DNA from: Ruminococcus sp. UBA1366
Lineage (GTDB): Bacteria > Bacillota > Clostridia > Oscillospirales > Ruminococcaceae
DNA length: 5,725 nucleotides
Assembly: GCA_002306005.1 (NCBI GenBank)
Contig: DBRO01000044.1
Span: 5,386 to 11,110 of the forward strand
Direction of reading: 5' to 3'
Below the pieces are notes generated by a model, which saw only the letters and a program-made list of their open reading frames with translations, ran no database searches and had not been told where the DNA came from. Each line of letters begins with the position of its first letter. Within the stretch, counting starts at the first letter, position 1. Of this stretch, positions 5,386 to 5,725 are shown piece by piece. The translations under genes and the position numbers were made by a program.

Positions 5386-5400
5386 GCGGCGAGTCGCCGC
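5386..5400 (+). other. GC-only hairpin directly after the tRNA CCA
   Basis: GCGGCG (5386-5391) pairs perfectly with CGCCGC (5395-5400) around the 3-base loop AGT, starting on the base after the CCA end. It may help set the 3' boundary for tRNA trimming or assist termination; this is an inference. Confidence 0.6.
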
Positions 5401-5409
5401 AGCCAATTC

Positions 5410-5442
5410 ACGCTCCCACTTTTGTGGGGGCGTTTTGCTTTT
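5410..5442 (+). terminator. Rho-independent terminator of the tRNA-Ser gene
   Basis: ACGCTCCCAC (5410-5419) pairs with GTGGGGGCGT (5424-5433, one G-U) around a TTTT loop. A broken T tract follows (TTTTGCTTTT). Confidence 0.92.
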
Positions 5443-5684
5443 ATACCGCGAAAAAACCGCGCGGGCGGCTTTTCCTTACAGGCTGCAAACAAAGCGCTTG
5501 CGAGGATTTTTCTTTTGCCCAAAACACACACATGATATGGATTTTTGCTGTTTTTGACGACGGTTCGACGACAGTTTGCAAAAAAACATGAAAATCGGCT
5601 TAAAATGTTGTAACAAACAATATCACGAAAACGGCGTTGAGGGTGAACCATCCATCGTTCACACAATATTTATTTTATACATTT
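5443..5684. other. Gene-free region between the tRNA terminator and the right-edge promoter
   Basis: No protein-like open frame is seen. The minus-strand frame that spans this region continues across the tRNA and is not credible. A small hairpin at 5452-5473, seen on the minus strand as AAAAGCCGC with GCGGTTTTT around CCGC, could end leftward transcription, but no leftward gene is visible in the window. A short GACGAC/CGACGAC repetition lies at about 5557-5572. A perfect inverted repeat lies at 5643-5662. Confidence 0.5.
5643..5662. promoter_or_regulatory. Operator-like inverted repeat GTGAAC-N8-GTTCAC
   Basis: A perfect 6-bp inverted repeat (5643-5648 and 5657-5662) with an 8-base spacer is centred about 42 bases upstream of the -35 box at 5694. 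The spacing of the half-sites, about 1.3 helical turns centre to centre, and the upstream location would suit an activator dimer. No regulator can be named. Confidence 0.35.
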
Positions 5685-5714
5685 CAAATACACTTGCAAA
5701 TACATGCAAAATAC
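5685..5714 (+). repeat. Short direct repeats overlapping the right-edge promoter
   Basis: CAAATACA occurs at 5685-5692 and 5697-5704, and the near copy CAAAATAC at 5707-5714. The copies fall just before the -35 box, across its end, and inside the spacer. They could be a binding site for a repressor of the gene beyond the window. Confidence 0.4.
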
Positions 5715-5722
5715 GGTATGAT
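5694..5722 (+). promoter_or_regulatory. Promoter pointing out of the right edge
   Basis: TTGCAA (5694-5699), a 17-base spacer and TATGAT (5717-5722) form a good sigma-A-type promoter. The transcript would start around 5729, just outside the window, so the gene it serves cannot be seen. Confidence 0.75.
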
Positions 5723-5725
5723 ATA

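Noticed and set aside
5576..5606. TTGCAA followed by TTAAAA as a further promoter
   Set aside because: The spacer is 18-19 bases, the -10 match is weak, and no gene follows.
5304..5666. A 120-codon minus-strand open frame
   Set aside because: It runs through the tRNA-Ser gene and its terminator on the opposite strand and has no ribosome binding site or recognisable domain. Such frames are common antisense artefacts of tRNA genes.
1..5725. CRISPR arrays, insertion sequences, integrase or toxin-antitoxin genes
   Set aside because: No regularly spaced repeats, transposase or recombinase motifs, terminal inverted repeats, or paired small genes with such features are visible on either strand.

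Overview
The window looks like chromosomal DNA of a low-to-mid GC Gram-positive anaerobe, most likely a Clostridia member near Oscillospiraceae/Ruminococcaceae. The support is strong purine-rich ribosome binding sites, textbook TTGACA/TATAAT promoters with 17-bp spacers, GTG start use, an rplM-rpsI pair transcribed on its own, and small zinc-ribbon and polytopic membrane proteins of a kind common in Clostridia. The exact genus is an inference.

Layout. Positions 1-437 (minus strand) hold the start of a zinc-ribbon, single-pass membrane protein that runs off the left edge. It is divergent from a two-gene plus-strand unit: a TtcA/TilS-type ATP-pyrophosphatase (584-1336) and a four-helix membrane protein of unknown function (1340-2173). 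The two divergent promoters lie back to back in 438-583 and share an identical 16-bp block in opposite orientation. Next is the ribosomal protein operon rplM-rpsI (2375-3220). It has its own consensus promoter, a short leader with a hairpin that fits autoregulation by L13, and a strong terminator (3241-3278).

About 750 bases without a convincing gene follow (3279-4026). This stretch has a second terminator-like hairpin with no gene in front of it, several stable hairpins, a tRNA T-arm-like fragment and a short coding-like open stretch. It is the least explained part of the window. A slipin/SPFH-family gene (4027-5127) follows and encodes three visible copies of a short internal repeat. Then come a tRNA-Ser(GGA) gene with its own promoter, encoded CCA and terminator (5226-5442), and about 250 bases with no gene. 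The window closes with a good promoter, overlapped by direct repeats, that points out of the right edge.

How it fits together. Most genes are housekeeping translation functions: tRNA thiolation or a related tRNA modification, two ribosomal proteins and a serine tRNA. They are interspersed with envelope-associated proteins of unknown role. I see no CRISPR array, transposase, integrase, toxin-antitoxin pair or obvious defence operon. The best candidates for something undescribed are the structured spacer upstream of the slipin gene and the mirrored divergent promoter pair.
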